Part shown: piece by piece, positions 1 to 6,416 of the stretch
How positions within the stretch are numbered: the first letter of the stretch is position 1
How the letters are laid out: every line of letters begins with the position of its first letter
Source of the DNA: JAWXCH01 sp034440595
GTDB lineage: Bacteria > Planctomycetota > Planctomycetia > Pirellulales > JALHPA01
Assembly (NCBI GenBank): GCA_034440595.1
Contig: JAWXCH010000573.1
Location: 1-7,102 of the forward strand
DNA length: 7,102 nt
Direction: 5' to 3'
Position numbers and translations under genes: made by a program
Notes under the pieces: generated by a model
Database searches by the model: none
What the model saw: the letters and a program-made list of their open reading frames with translations, nothing else
Told to the model about the DNA's origin: nothing

Positions 1-112
1 GTATAAGCAATTCCACTACCCATAAACAACAATTTTCGTTGATGGATCGGTGGATTCGTCGCAAATTCTTCCCCCGGCGGTCTTTGATGACGATGCCGAA
101 AGCTGGTTCGGT

Positions 113-143
113 TGAATCGCGGGTTGCGGCAGCCCGCGATTCA
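113..143. repeat. Strong intergenic hairpin, possibly a dispersed palindromic element
   Basis: Arms 113-126 and 130-143 pair over 14 positions with one G-T wobble (124 with 132) and a three-base CGG loop. The core arms GAATCGCGGG and CCCGCGATTC are perfect complements. Neither strand has a T-run after the stem, so a standard intrinsic terminator is unlikely. A free-standing GC-rich palindrome in a spacer resembles REP-type dispersed elements or a structured RNA end. Which of these it is cannot be decided from one copy. Confidence 0.6.
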
Positions 144-415
144 CGGAGACTGCGGCTATTCCCGGCCTGGCCGCTGGTCGTTCGCATTTACTGGGCGGAA
201 GAATGCCAACCCTCTTATTGATTTGCTCCAGTGTGGCCTGATCGCCTGTACCGTAATTACCGCAATCCCCCACACAGCGGACTTAGAGATAAATTAAGCT
301 CCCATCGCAACTAGCGCCGTACACTAGAGATACGTATATTGCATTGGATTGACCGGCAGTTTTGGTTGCTCGTAACTAACACACTGCATGGCCGTTCTTC
401 CATTGAGCTCTAAGC

Positions 416-431
416 GGGCACTTAATTTGCA
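416..431 (+). promoter_or_regulatory. Candidate sigma-54 (RpoN) promoter for the CBS-domain gene
   Basis: The sequence GGGCACTTAATTTGCA matches the sigma-54 consensus TGGCACG-N4-TTGCW at all positions except the first T and the G after CAC, with exact spacing between the GG (-24) and GC (-12) elements. Transcription would begin near 442, leaving a leader of about 136 bases before the ATG at 578. I saw no equally good sigma-70 pair nearby. Sigma-54 promoters need an enhancer-binding activator, and I could not identify a clear paired activator site upstream. The palindrome at 330-337 is only a weak candidate. Confidence 0.5.
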
Positions 432-563
432 CTATGGTAGGAACTTACGCGGAGAGCGAGAAACCGGCGCGGCAGTTCGTTTGATGGTGGGCAATCGCAG
501 CGTTGAAAATAAATCGCCCCCTGGCCAGCCCCGATAGCGGCCAAACACCAATCACCATATTTC

Positions 564-569
564 AGGGAG
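564..569 (+). promoter_or_regulatory. Shine-Dalgarno site fixing the CBS gene start
   Basis: AGGGAG lies eight bases before the ATG at 578. It favours that start over an in-frame TTG at 503, which has no such site and would add 25 residues of non-conserved sequence. It is the only strong ribosome binding site in front of a gene start in this window. Confidence 0.75.
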
Positions 570-577
570 TTACGACC

Positions 578-1483
578 ATGACCAACAAGATCCTCAAATC
601 TGCGTTGATTGGAGCCGGCACGATGTACTTTTTTGATCCTGAGAAAGGCCCTGCCCGTCGCGATTATGTGAATCGCTCCGTACGAGGTTTCTGGAATGAT
701 CTGAACCAGTTGCTCTCGCGAACCAGGAATCTTGGCAACCGGTCTCAGATCCAAGCGCATGAGCAATCGCTGCATGCCGTTCAGCCAGAGATCGACAGTG
801 CCAAAGCCAAGAGTACAGCCCCACTTTCCCCTCTCAGCAAACTGCTGACTGGGGCCACCTCCACAACGCTATTCAGTTTGATTGCTGGTCGCGGTGGCTT
901 GATGACTCGCGCCCTGGGTTCCGTCGGACTGGAGGTGCTGCGTCAGAAACTTGCCAAGGAATCGGAAGCAGCGAGCAGGTCCAAATCGGTCAGTGCATTT
1001 TCGCAGCCAGCCCGCGCTACCAAAAAAGGCCAGCCGCGCAGCGACCAGACTGTCGGCGAGATCATGACGCCGGCCCCGGCCTGCTGCCTGCCAGATACTC
1101 CGCTGGCGGAAGTCGCGGCGCAGATGGTGCGATTTGACTGTGGATCTATTCCTGTAATTGAGTTTCATGGCAACCGCCCAATTGGAATTATCACCGATCG
1201 GGACATCACAGCGCGCTCCGTTGCCGAGGGGAAGAATCCATTGGAGCTGACGGCCAAGGATTGCATGACTTCTCCGGTGGACACGGTCTACGAAGACACG
1301 ACGGTCGAAGCGTGTTGCAACCGAATGGAGGCAATGCAAATCCGCCGCATGCTGGTGACCGATAAAGAAGGCAAATGCATCGGCGTGGTTTCGCAGGCCG
1401 ACATTGCCATCCGCGCACCGGAACATGAGACGATTGACCTGATCAAGGATGTCTCAACACCGAGCCCAACGGCGACGGTGTAG
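578..1483 (+). CDS. Tandem CBS-domain protein with N-terminal GAG-MYFFDP segment
   Basis: This 301-residue protein has three parts. Residues 1-30 carry the motif GAGTMYFFDPEKG followed by basic residues. It resembles the short segment (small residues, then a YFxDPxxGxRR-like stretch) at the start of many YtxH-like and BON-type envelope-stress proteins. Residues 84-122 are a hydrophobic, glycine-rich stretch that may associate with membrane. Residues 157-292 form two CBS domains. The first contains VGEIMTPAPACCLPDTPLAEV and GIITDRDI, and the second contains DCMTSPVDTVYEDTTVEA and GVVSQADIA. Such pairs (Bateman modules) commonly bind adenine nucleotides and often act as energy or stress sensors. 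No catalytic domain is fused, so a regulatory role is inferred. The start at 578 has a good ribosome site, and a sigma-54-like promoter lies upstream. The ligand and target are unknown. The CBS assignment is firm, while the N-terminal reading is tentative. Confidence 0.9.
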   Translation: MTNKILKSALIGAGTMYFFDPEKGPARRDYVNRSVRGFWNDLNQLLSRTRNLGNRSQIQAHEQSLHAVQPEIDSAKAKSTAPLSPLSKLLTGATSTTLFSLIAGRGGLMTRALGSVGLEVLRQKLAKESEAASRSKSVSAFSQPARATKKGQPRSDQTVGEIMTPAPACCLPDTPLAEVAAQMVRFDCGSIPVIEFHGNRPIGIITDRDITARSVAEGKNPLELTAKDCMTSPVDTVYEDTTVEACCNRMEAMQIRRMLVTDKEGKCIGVVSQADIAIRAPEHETIDLIKDVSTPSPTATV

Positions 1484-1645
1484 AAAACACGCCTGGCATC
1501 TTTTGTGTACAAAATCATTCACCTCTCCCGCTTGCGGGAGAGGTCGCGGTCTCAGCCGCGGGTGAGGGTAGGCATAATAACTTCGACGCGCAGCAGTTAA
1601 CGTCGCGATTAAGTCTTGTGTAGTACCTGGCGTGTTTCATTACAC
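1478..1645. repeat. Long-range inverted repeat joining the ends of two convergent genes
   Basis: Left arm 1478-1496 (GTGTA, then AAACACGCCTGG) and right arm 1626-1645 (CCTGGCGTGTTT, then TACAC) are inverted copies. The outer 5 bp pair fully. A small internal loop (GA on one side, CAT on the other) follows, then 9 bp, one T-T mismatch and 2 bp. The left arm overlaps the stop codon of the CBS gene and the right arm ends just before the stop of the peptidase gene. The enclosed bases contain the double hairpin at 1519-1565. It could be a bidirectional 3'-end structure for both transcripts or the terminal repeats of a small non-autonomous element. No target-site duplication is evident. Confidence 0.45.
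1519..1565. repeat. Double-hairpin intergenic repeat (CTCTCCCGC/GCGGGAGAG type)
   Basis: The first hairpin pairs ACCTCTCCCGC (1521-1531) with GCGGGAGAGGT (1534-1544), 11 bp around a TT loop. The second pairs CGCGG (1545-1549) with CCGCG (1556-1560). TCACC at 1519-1523 can alternatively pair with GGTGA at 1561-1565 and close the whole unit. The sequence resembles a dispersed intergenic repeat that I recall from many GC-rich bacterial genomes, with CCCTCACCC and CTCTCCCGC blocks. On the minus strand a TTTT run follows the first stem after six bases, so it may help end peptidase transcripts, but weakly. Confidence 0.55.
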
Positions 1646-1646
1646 C

Positions 1647-3440
1647 CTACAACAACTCATCCAGCTCATCGACCAACTCGCCAAAGCGCGTTAGCGCCGC
1701 ATCAACCGGTTCTGGCGTCTCCATATCCACGCCCGCATCGCGCAGTAGTTCGAGCGGATACTTGGAACAGCCCCCCTTGAGGAAATTCAAATAGGCGTTT
1801 AGCTCTTCTTTGCCGCCGTTCACAACGCGCTCGGAGAGCGCGATTGCCGCAGACAGCCCGGTTGCATACTTGTACACATAGAACCCGCGATAGAAGTGCG
1901 GGATGCGGAGGCACTCTAGTTCCAGCTCGTTGTCGATGACAAAATCTGGCCCGAAATAGAGATTGAGTAGCTCGCGGTAGACGCTTTTGAACCTGGCCAC
2001 GGTGAGGGCTTCGCCCGCTTCGGCCAGGCTGTGCGTGATCTTTTCAAATTCGGCGAACATCGTCTGCCGGATGATCGTGCCACGGATCGCGTCGATATCA
2101 CGATTAATCAGATAGGCGCGTTCCTGTGGGGTCTTGGCCTGCGCACTCAGATGCCGGCTGAGGAGTTGCTCGTTGAATGTGCTGGCGACCTCGGCCACAA
2201 AGATCGTGTAGCCGTAATATTGAAACGGCTGATGCTTCGCCGAATAATAGCTGTGCATCGAGTGCCCCGCCTCATGCGCCAATGTAAACACATGGTCCAG
2301 CACGTCGGGCTGATAGTTCATCAGAATGTACGGCTGGCCAGTGAAGCCACCGCTGCTGAAGGCTCCGCTCTGCTTCCCCTTGTTCGGGTAGCGATCGCAC
2401 CAGCCATTGTTCAAACCCTTCTCCAAGACGCCACAGTACTCCTTGCCGAGCGGTTCCAGCGCCGTGATGATCGACTTGACCGCTTTGTTCCAAGGAGTCT
2501 TGCTATCCTGTTCGCTCAAGATCGGCACATACGTATCGTAGTGATGAATATCGGGCAGCTTCATCTTTCGACGACGAATTTCAAAGTAACGATATAACGT
2601 CGGCAAATGTCGATGCACACTCTCGATGAGACTATCGTAGACACTTGCCGGCACATCGTCATGAAACAGCGCCGCACCCAGCGAACTCTCGTAGCCACGC
2701 GCCTTGGCATAGTAGACATCGCGCTGGATTGACCCACCTAGCGCTGCGGCCAGCGTGTTCTCGTGTCCGGCGTATTGTTCATAGTACTGATGGAAGGCCG
2801 CCTTGCGGACGCTCCGTTTCGGCGAATGCAAGAACAGCGAGAACGACGACGTGCTCAGTTCAACCGTCTCCCCCTTTTCGTTCTTGATCGTACCGAACTT
2901 CAGGTCCGAATCGTTGAGCTGACGAAAGACCTGGTTGGACGTTTCAGACATCTGCGCCTGCATTGCCAGCAGACGCTCTTCTCCTTCGCCAAGCGTATGC
3001 GGCTTGTAGCGCAAAATCCGCTCCAGCGTTAGCCGGTGCGGCTTTAACTCCGGCGCGGCCAGATAGCTCTTCATCTTGGCCGCCGGAATTGCCATGATCT
3101 CCGGGCGAATGTAACTGGCCAACTGCCCCGCCTGACTGGCGACGTGGCGATACCGCCCGGACATGTCCTGGTAGGTGCTATTGCTGACATCTTCGGCCGT
3201 TTTCAAGAACGCGTAGTTGCCTAGCTGTTCCCCTTGCAAGTCGATCTCCAGATCAAATTCCAGGCAAGCGGCAAGTTGCTTGGCGCTCTTGGCCAACGTG
3301 CCAGCAAATTGCTTATAGCCAGGGAGCTTGGCTTCCCATTTTTTGAAGGCCGTTTCCCATTTGGCATCGCTGGGGTACAGGCTGCTGAGATCCCAACAAT
3401 CGGCCGGTTTGACTTTACTACGTGGAGGGAGTGTTTTCAT
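1647..3440 (-). CDS. Oligoendopeptidase F-type M3 zinc peptidase
   Basis: This 597-residue cytoplasmic metallopeptidase of family M3B cleaves short peptides left over from protein breakdown. The zinc site is HEAGH at residues 389-393 within FTLAHEAGHSMHSYY, and the third ligand is probably E417 in VAEVASTFNE, 28 residues after the first His. The segment IPHFYRGFYVYKYATG (513-528) is the conserved tyrosine-rich region near the active site. Length matches the family (about 600) and no signal peptide is present. I chose the ATG at 3440, where the N-terminus runs into the family-like WDLSSLYPSD. An upstream in-frame TTG at 3503 would add 21 basic residues and overlap the preceding gene. Neither start has a clear Shine-Dalgarno site. 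The gap to the upstream gene is 37 bases in the same direction, so co-transcription is likely. It converges on the CBS gene. Confidence 0.93.
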   Translation of the reverse strand: MKTLPPRSKVKPADCWDLSSLYPSDAKWETAFKKWEAKLPGYKQFAGTLAKSAKQLAACLEFDLEIDLQGEQLGNYAFLKTAEDVSNSTYQDMSGRYRHVASQAGQLASYIRPEIMAIPAAKMKSYLAAPELKPHRLTLERILRYKPHTLGEGEERLLAMQAQMSETSNQVFRQLNDSDLKFGTIKNEKGETVELSTSSFSLFLHSPKRSVRKAAFHQYYEQYAGHENTLAAALGGSIQRDVYYAKARGYESSLGAALFHDDVPASVYDSLIESVHRHLPTLYRYFEIRRRKMKLPDIHHYDTYVPILSEQDSKTPWNKAVKSIITALEPLGKEYCGVLEKGLNNGWCDRYPNKGKQSGAFSSGGFTGQPYILMNYQPDVLDHVFTLAHEAGHSMHSYYSAKHQPFQYYGYTIFVAEVASTFNEQLLSRHLSAQAKTPQERAYLINRDIDAIRGTIIRQTMFAEFEKITHSLAEAGEALTVARFKSVYRELLNLYFGPDFVIDNELELECLRIPHFYRGFYVYKYATGLSAAIALSERVVNGGKEELNAYLNFLKGGCSKYPLELLRDAGVDMETPEPVDAALTRFGELVDELDELL

Positions 3441-3477
3441 GAGGTGTAATAGTCGTCTATAAGTTCTTCTGGATCGT

Positions 3478-3813
3478 TTATTGAATCGCTGGAAATGTTG
3501 CAATCAAAAGCTGAACCCCCTCGTTCACATCGGCAAAATGCATCTCCTTTTCCTCTTGGCCATCGCTGTCAAAATGGTATAGCAAATACGCATCGGTGTA
3601 CCATAGTTCTGCGCAGCGGCGCTGTTGCAGAAATATCTCCACGCGGACGTAGCCAACATCAATGTGGTTGATTTCTACATCAAAGCGCTCATCGCGAGCA
3701 ACGAGTTGCAAGGAAAATTCCTTCAGTGAACGCATTTCCAGTTCTGCGTCGCCCCAGTCAGGATGCCACTGCGGAGTAGGCCAGCTTTGGATTTTATCGA
3801 CTTTTGCAGACAT
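3478..3813 (-). CDS. Small hypothetical protein (111 residues)
   Basis: I do not recognise this protein. It begins with a Trp- and Pro-rich segment (WPTPQWHPDW, residues 11-20). Acidic stretches alternate with apparent beta strands (FSLQLVAR, FDVEINHIDVGYVRVEIFLQ, CAELWYTDAYLLYHF), and it ends in a short hydrophobic segment (VQLLIATFPAI). There is no signal peptide, membrane helix, metal-binding cluster or obvious catalytic motif. The look is of a small soluble beta-rich domain. It reads in the same direction as the Hsp70 gene 83 bases upstream and the M3 peptidase 37 bases downstream, so a link to either is possible but unproven. The ATG at 3813 has no Shine-Dalgarno sequence. Coding status is supported by an open frame that fits tightly between two real genes. 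Confidence 0.7.
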   Translation of the reverse strand: MSAKVDKIQSWPTPQWHPDWGDAELEMRSLKEFSLQLVARDERFDVEINHIDVGYVRVEIFLQQRRCAELWYTDAYLLYHFDSDGQEEKEMHFADVNEGVQLLIATFPAIQ

Positions 3814-3829
3814 ATCAGATGCGCGTACC

Positions 3830-3857
3830 AGTACGGTATGTTCTTAACGGATGTCAA
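3830..3857 (-). promoter_or_regulatory. Possible weak sigma-70-like promoter before the small hypothetical gene
   Basis: On the minus strand a perfect -35 hexamer TTGACA (3852-3857) is followed 16 bases later by CGTACT (3830-3835), a poor -10 with three of six matches. Transcription would begin about ten bases before the ATG at 3813. The -10 area overlaps a small palindrome (TACC and GGTA arms). It could let the small gene and peptidase be expressed apart from the Hsp70 gene. Support is limited to the -35 match and its position. Confidence 0.22.
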
Positions 3858-3866
3858 CTGCATCTC

Positions 3867-3893
3867 ATCCTGTGAATCCTGTCCATCCTTGTT
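3867..3893. repeat. Three 9-bp tandem units abutting the Hsp70 stop codon
   Basis: The units ATCCTGTGA, ATCCTGTCC and ATCCTTGTT follow each other with an exact 9-base period, ending three bases before the Hsp70 stop (TGA on the minus strand, 3897-3899). Read on the minus strand they give the ACAGGAT pattern that I recall as a dispersed intergenic repeat in many bacterial genomes. There is no hairpin, so it is not an intrinsic terminator. Confidence 0.5.
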
Positions 3894-3896
3894 CAC

Positions 3897-5702
3897 TCAC
3901 TCTGTATCTTCCCGCACGCTGAATTCCAACTTCCAGCGCTGATCATTCTTCGTGCTATTGCACCATAGCTCAAAAACGCCTAGCTCCGTCAAGCGTGCAT
4001 GAAACTTCACGGGCACATAATCATCGGCCAGCGTATCATCCGCCGGCAGTGTTGTCTCCAGCGAGTCCGTCTCGCTGATCTCCTCTTCGGTCCAGTGCGG
4101 TACCAGATCCCCGATACTATCTTGCTTGCGCGTCGAGGAGCTAAAAAACCGGAACTGTGCCGGCTCGCCGACGACCAGCCCGATCTCGCCGGAAGGCACG
4201 TCCGCTTCGGTCCCTTCTTCCATGCCGATCGGTGCTACGCAGAGTGCCCGTAATGGTCGCGGCGCACCAGGAATCGCCAGCCCGGCGGTTTCGATGCCAA
4301 CGTAGTACGACCGTGCCGTGCCACCACGGATCCGCAGGCCGCCGCGCTGCTTGGCCAGGCCATACGCGGCAGCGCCACGTGCTACGGCGTGATCCAGATC
4401 ATGCAAGCCGGGTAGTGCAACAGGCTTTTCTCGCGCACTTCCTGTTTCAGTCGGCGCAAACCAGTTGCCTACCAACTCCAGCAATCGGTTCTGCAAACCG
4501 GCCGCTTTGAACACACCGCCGTTGAATAGCAGATGTGTCGGCCGTACCGGTGCTCCGTGTGTGCCATGTGCCTGCAAGAAAGCCGCCAGGTGCCGCGTGA
4601 TGCCAGTATCGGCCTCGAACGGCAGGCCGATCTCTTGAAAGCCCGATGCACGCCGCCGCGCCGGTCGATCGGTCAGGGCACACTGTGGAAAGAAACCGTC
4701 GAGTAATAAATCGGCCGCTTGCTGGCGTGCGATTTCAATACTTTTGCTGCCCCCGATGAGGCGGCTGCTGCGCCCGGCGATGGTAATGCGGTGTGTTGCC
4801 TCGCCACCCTCGGCCAGCAGTGCTTCCTTTGCCGCGCGGCACGAATGCCAGAGCGAGACCGATTGCCACGGATCAAGCTGCACTCCTTGTTCGGCAAACT
4901 GCTGCGACACAAAATGCGCCAGCGTCAGGTCCATGTTATCGCCACCGACTAGCAGATGGTTGCCGACAGCCAGCCGCCGCAAAACCAGCTCGCCGTTTTC
5001 TTCCGCGACGCCGACGAGCGTCAGATCGGTCGTGCCACCCCCGACATCGCAAACCAGCAGCGTGTCGTTTGGTCGGAGCATTTTTCGCCAGCGGTCCCCC
5101 GTCTCGTCCAGCCAGGCATAGACGGCCGCCTGTGGCTCTTCGAGCAAGATCAACCCAACGGGCAACCCGGCGGCGAGGGCCGCTTCGCGAGTCAGTTCCC
5201 GCGCACTGGCATCAAACGACGCGGGCACAGTCAGCACCACGACTTGTTCAGCTAGCGGGGCGTCGGGCATGGCACTGTCCCATGCTGCAACCAAGTGCTC
5301 CAAATACCGCCGCGACGCCGTCACCGGAGATATCTTCTGTACATCGTCCGGTGCGTTGCCGGGCAGAATCGCCTGATGCCGATCAACGCGACTGTGTGCC
5401 AGCCAGCTCTTGGCACCGCCGACCGTGCGGTCTGGCATCTCGGCTGACTGCCGCCGCGCCAGCGTGCCAATGGCAAAATCGCGATTGGCACTCCAAGGCA
5501 GGTCCAGCGATTTACTCTCCGCTTCTGCCGCCGTGCCGAGATAAAGAAACGACGGCAGCGCGCTGAGTGACTCGACCGTGCCCGCGGCAACCAGTTGTGG
5601 GATCGGCAAGATCTGCACCTGCGGAGTTTCTTCCGCTAGCGGCGCATAGGCCAGCACACTGTTGGTGGTGCCAAGATCAATTCCGATGACGTACTGCGAC
5701 AT
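3897..5702 (-). CDS. Hsp70-family (DnaK-like) ATPase
   Basis: This 601-residue protein has a full actin-like ATPase fold. Phosphate loop 1 is IGIDLGTTNS (6-15). K98 in GGAKSW sits where the catalytic lysine of DnaK (K70) lies, and E189 in LEEPQAA and D219 in CDVGGGTTD match E171 and D194. The adenosine region includes GGDNMD (253-258) and LLFNGGVFKAAGLQNRL (391-407). ATP hydrolysis is therefore expected. The part after about residue 455 is short and beta-rich (VPVKFHARLTELGVFELW, 563-580). The DnaK helical lid and EEVD-type tail are absent, so this is not housekeeping dnaK but the divergent Hsp70 class found beside DUF2760 proteins. Its substrate is unknown. It lies 97 bases after the DUF2760 gene in the same direction. 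The ATG at 5702 directly precedes the conserved N-terminus and has at best a weak ribosome site. The companion long Hsp70 with a DUF3731 region, often next in such loci, is not in this window. Confidence 0.92.
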   Translation of the reverse strand: MSQYVIGIDLGTTNSVLAYAPLAEETPQVQILPIPQLVAAGTVESLSALPSFLYLGTAAEAESKSLDLPWSANRDFAIGTLARRQSAEMPDRTVGGAKSWLAHSRVDRHQAILPGNAPDDVQKISPVTASRRYLEHLVAAWDSAMPDAPLAEQVVVLTVPASFDASARELTREAALAAGLPVGLILLEEPQAAVYAWLDETGDRWRKMLRPNDTLLVCDVGGGTTDLTLVGVAEENGELVLRRLAVGNHLLVGGDNMDLTLAHFVSQQFAEQGVQLDPWQSVSLWHSCRAAKEALLAEGGEATHRITIAGRSSRLIGGSKSIEIARQQAADLLLDGFFPQCALTDRPARRRASGFQEIGLPFEADTGITRHLAAFLQAHGTHGAPVRPTHLLFNGGVFKAAGLQNRLLELVGNWFAPTETGSAREKPVALPGLHDLDHAVARGAAAYGLAKQRGGLRIRGGTARSYYVGIETAGLAIPGAPRPLRALCVAPIGMEEGTEADVPSGEIGLVVGEPAQFRFFSSSTRKQDSIGDLVPHWTEEEISETDSLETTLPADDTLADDYVPVKFHARLTELGVFELWCNSTKNDQRWKLEFSVREDTE

Positions 5703-5736
5703 ACTGCTCGTTGTTCTATTGTGTGCTTTTGACTCT

Positions 5737-5783
5737 AACAGTGCTGTTGCGCGTTCTACAACACTCTTTCGACGGAGCGAAAG
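5737..5783. other. Short inverted repeats between the DUF2760 and Hsp70 genes
   Basis: The 97-base spacer holds CTTTCG (5766-5771) pairing with CGAAAG (5778-5783) around a six-base loop, and AACAG (5737-5741) pairing with CTGTT (5744-5748). Neither has a T-run after it on the minus strand, so they do not look like terminators and the two genes can share a transcript. They might mark an RNA processing point or stabilise the Hsp70 leader. Confidence 0.3.
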
Positions 5784-5799
5784 GCGACTGTGTGTGCCA

Positions 5800-6411
5800 C
5801 TACTTCACTTCGACTTCCGCCGGTGCAACCACCTTGGCGGCCGCGTCGCTGCCGTTCCAGACCGGTAGTTCACAAACCGTTGCCTGCCAGCCATGATGGA
5901 TCAATGCGCCTTTGAGTGGCGGCGTCGCACCGACATTCCCCACCAGGCGATATCGCGCGGCGTCAAAACCGACGGGTACTTCGATCGCGGCCCCTTCGGC
6001 TTCGGTCAATAGCGGCTGGACGTTGAACATCCGTTCGACCAGCTTGCCGCAGTCGCGGTGCAGGTCGCGCGCCACCGCCCCTATCTGGGCATCGCTGTAG
6101 TCGGTTAGCGGTTCCTTGAGAAAGTCGAGCAGCCGACCTTCGCGTTGCAGTGCGGCCAGCAACGTCAGTGCCTCACTACGAGCCGGCTTCACCGGCTTGG
6201 CAACCGCCGGCTTGTGACCGCTGCTTCCCTTGGCAGGCAGCGTCTTCTCGGCAAACGAAGAGACGGTCGGCGTCTCGTCCGACTGCGACGGGACCGCAGT
6301 GGGAAGCCCTGCCGGCTCACTGCGGTGTACGAGAACGTCGTTCACCTGGCTGGACAGCCGGCCATTGAACAGAACCAGAAAGAACGCCTTTAATGCGATA
6401 AGTAAATGCAT
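5800..6411 (-). CDS. DUF2760 domain protein, partner of the Hsp70 gene
   Basis: This 203-residue protein has two conserved parts around a variable linker. The N-terminus (LLIALKAFFLVLFNGRL, 3-19) matches the short hydrophobic or amphipathic segment with a KAFF core at the start of DUF2760 proteins. Residues 30-78 are low-complexity, rich in Pro, Ser, Ala and Lys. Residues 80-187 carry the DUF2760 domain, with LLAALQREGRLLDFLKE (84-100), YSDAQIGAVARDLHRDC (105-121), a middle region VEVP-like (IEVPVGFDAARYRLVG) and the ending PLKGALIHHGWQATVCELPVW (165-185). Biochemical function is unknown. It recurs next to divergent Hsp70 genes and may be a co-chaperone or substrate adaptor, which is inference. 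The N-terminal segment could touch the membrane but is too short to be sure. The ATG at 6411 lacks a Shine-Dalgarno site, and a nested hairpin ends five bases upstream of it. Confidence 0.85.
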   Translation of the reverse strand: MHLLIALKAFFLVLFNGRLSSQVNDVLVHRSEPAGLPTAVPSQSDETPTVSSFAEKTLPAKGSSGHKPAVAKPVKPARSEALTLLAALQREGRLLDFLKEPLTDYSDAQIGAVARDLHRDCGKLVERMFNVQPLLTEAEGAAIEVPVGFDAARYRLVGNVGATPPLKGALIHHGWQATVCELPVWNGSDAAAKVVAPAEVEVK

Positions 6412-6416
6412 GCCGT

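Larger units (their letters stand above)
1..577. other. Non-coding region upstream of the CBS-domain gene
   Basis: No convincing gene lies in this 577-base stretch. The longest open frame (minus strand, 16-273, GTG start) has no recognisable domain, no clear codon bias and runs through a perfect hairpin, so I do not call it. The stretch does hold a strong hairpin at 113-143, an 8-bp palindrome (ATACGTAT, 330-337), a sigma-54-like promoter at 416-431 and a leader of about 136 bases. That leader contains short inverted repeats: ATGGTG at 484-489 with CACCAT at 553-558, and TGGCC at 522-526 with GGCCA at 539-543. The gene to the left lies outside the window, so part of positions 1-300 could be its 3' or 5' flank. 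Confidence 0.6.

Noticed and set aside
16..273. Open frame of 85 residues on the minus strand
   Set aside because: It starts at GTG without a ribosome site, shows no domain or codon bias, and a strong palindrome runs through its middle.
503..577. Upstream TTG start for the CBS gene
   Set aside because: It has no Shine-Dalgarno sequence, whereas the ATG at 578 has AGGGAG at good spacing and begins the conserved segment.
1521..1544. Hairpin as an intrinsic terminator of the CBS gene
   Set aside because: On the plus strand it is followed by CGCGGTCTC rather than a T-run, so it is better described as a repeat or structural element.
2031..2597. Plus-strand open frame of 188 residues opposite the M3 peptidase
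   Set aside because: It overlaps the zinc-site region of a clear peptidase gene and has no recognisable motif or upstream ribosome site.
3441..3503. Upstream TTG start for the M3 peptidase
   Set aside because: It would overlap the preceding gene and add a basic stretch unlike the family N-terminus. The ATG at 3440 gives the usual length.
3867..3893. Short tandem units as a CRISPR array
   Set aside because: The units are only nine bases, directly adjacent without spacers, and no cas gene is nearby.
4793..5566. Long plus-strand open frame of 257 residues opposite the Hsp70 gene
   Set aside because: It is the antisense of a well-conserved Hsp70 ATPase domain. Its product is rich in Arg, Pro and Ala without motifs, as expected for a GC-rich shadow frame.
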